This document shows, one piece after another, positions 56,326-56,336 of a stretch of 56,336 nucleotides of DNA. Origin of the DNA: Streptococcus orisasini (GTDB lineage Bacteria > Bacillota > Bacilli > Lactobacillales > Streptococcaceae); assembly GCF_001431045.1 (NCBI RefSeq), contig NZ_BCLE01000034.1:1-56336 (forward strand), in the 5' to 3' direction. Each line of letters starts with the position of its first letter. Position 1 is the stretch's first letter. Position numbers and translations under genes: made by a program. Below the pieces are notes generated by a model that did no database searches, was not told where the DNA came from, and worked only from the letters and a program-made list of their open reading frames with translations.

Positions 56326-56336
56326 TAGCTTTTGAG
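56311..56336 (+). repeat. Second copy of the scrB terminator arm at the window edge
   Basis: Twenty-one bases from 56311 are identical to 56021-56041, and the following TGAG also matches after one mismatch. The sequence is cut by the window end, so a further repeat unit may follow. Confidence 0.7.

Overview
The window looks like chromosomal DNA of a Streptococcus of the mutans group. Evidence is the low G+C content, strong AGGAGG ribosome-binding sites, and a gene order that matches what I recall of Streptococcus mutans UA159 from atmA-E through covR/nrdR/dnaB/dnaI/der, a mutacin region, serS, manLMN, mutS2, mutY, rpsF-ssb-rpsR, uvrA and efp-nusB to scrB. The MutY lacks Fe-S cysteines, CovR is an orphan, and a LytTR/membrane pair like HdrRM lies beside uvrA. 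I cannot name the species. The differences from S. mutans (no comCDE, decayed mutacin genes) suggest a relative such as S. ratti or S. macacae rather than S. mutans itself.

Region 1 (1-6,800) handles sulfur amino acids: the end of an M20 amidohydrolase, a CYS-box-controlled binding lipoprotein (atmA), then the MET-box-controlled atmB-C-D-E methionine importer/peptidase operon and an omega-amidase-like hydrolase. Region 2 (7,000-11,000) is an operon joining a SAM-hydrolysing enzyme (DUF62) to an ECF transporter of unknown substrate. Region 3 (11,000-20,000) holds rsmG, lemA, htpX, a DUF177 protein, orphan covR, and the nrdR-dnaB-dnaI-der replication/ribosome block.

Region 4 (20,000-25,700) is a contracted and decaying bacteriocin locus. 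It has a doubly broken mutacin V (cipB/nlmC)-like gene with a broken immunity gene, glpK under a perfect cre site, an intact double-glycine peptide with a putative immunity protein, T-box-controlled serS, a copy of a structured repeat, and a second, proline-rich double-glycine peptide with no partner. No comCDE is present where S. mutans carries it. Region 5 (25,700-35,400) has a membrane acyltransferase, the manLMN mannose/glucose PTS with manO, recD2, lepB and rnhC. Region 6 (35,800-41,000) has zapA, cvpA, mutS2, trxA and mutY.

Region 7 (41,040-41,690) is the most unusual part of the window. A strong promoter with a cre site in its spacer drives two genes of only 13 and 15 codons, each with a textbook ribosome-binding site. 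Both peptides contain RYKNGD, encoded with different synonymous codons. Decayed copies of the same cassette follow. I do not recognise these peptides. Region 8 (41,780-56,336) holds a nitroreductase, rpsF-ssb-rpsR, the LytTR pair, a DUF1129 protein, three tandem structured repeats, corA, uvrA, a Cys-rich unknown, pepP, comEB, efp, asp23-like, nusB and scrB. The window ends in a second copy of the structured repeat seen near serS. The two copies conserve their stems through compensatory changes, which points to a structured RNA or an RNA-like mobile repeat.

The carbohydrate genes (glpK, manL, scrB) and the micropeptide operon all carry cre-like sites at their promoters, so CcpA probably ties them together.
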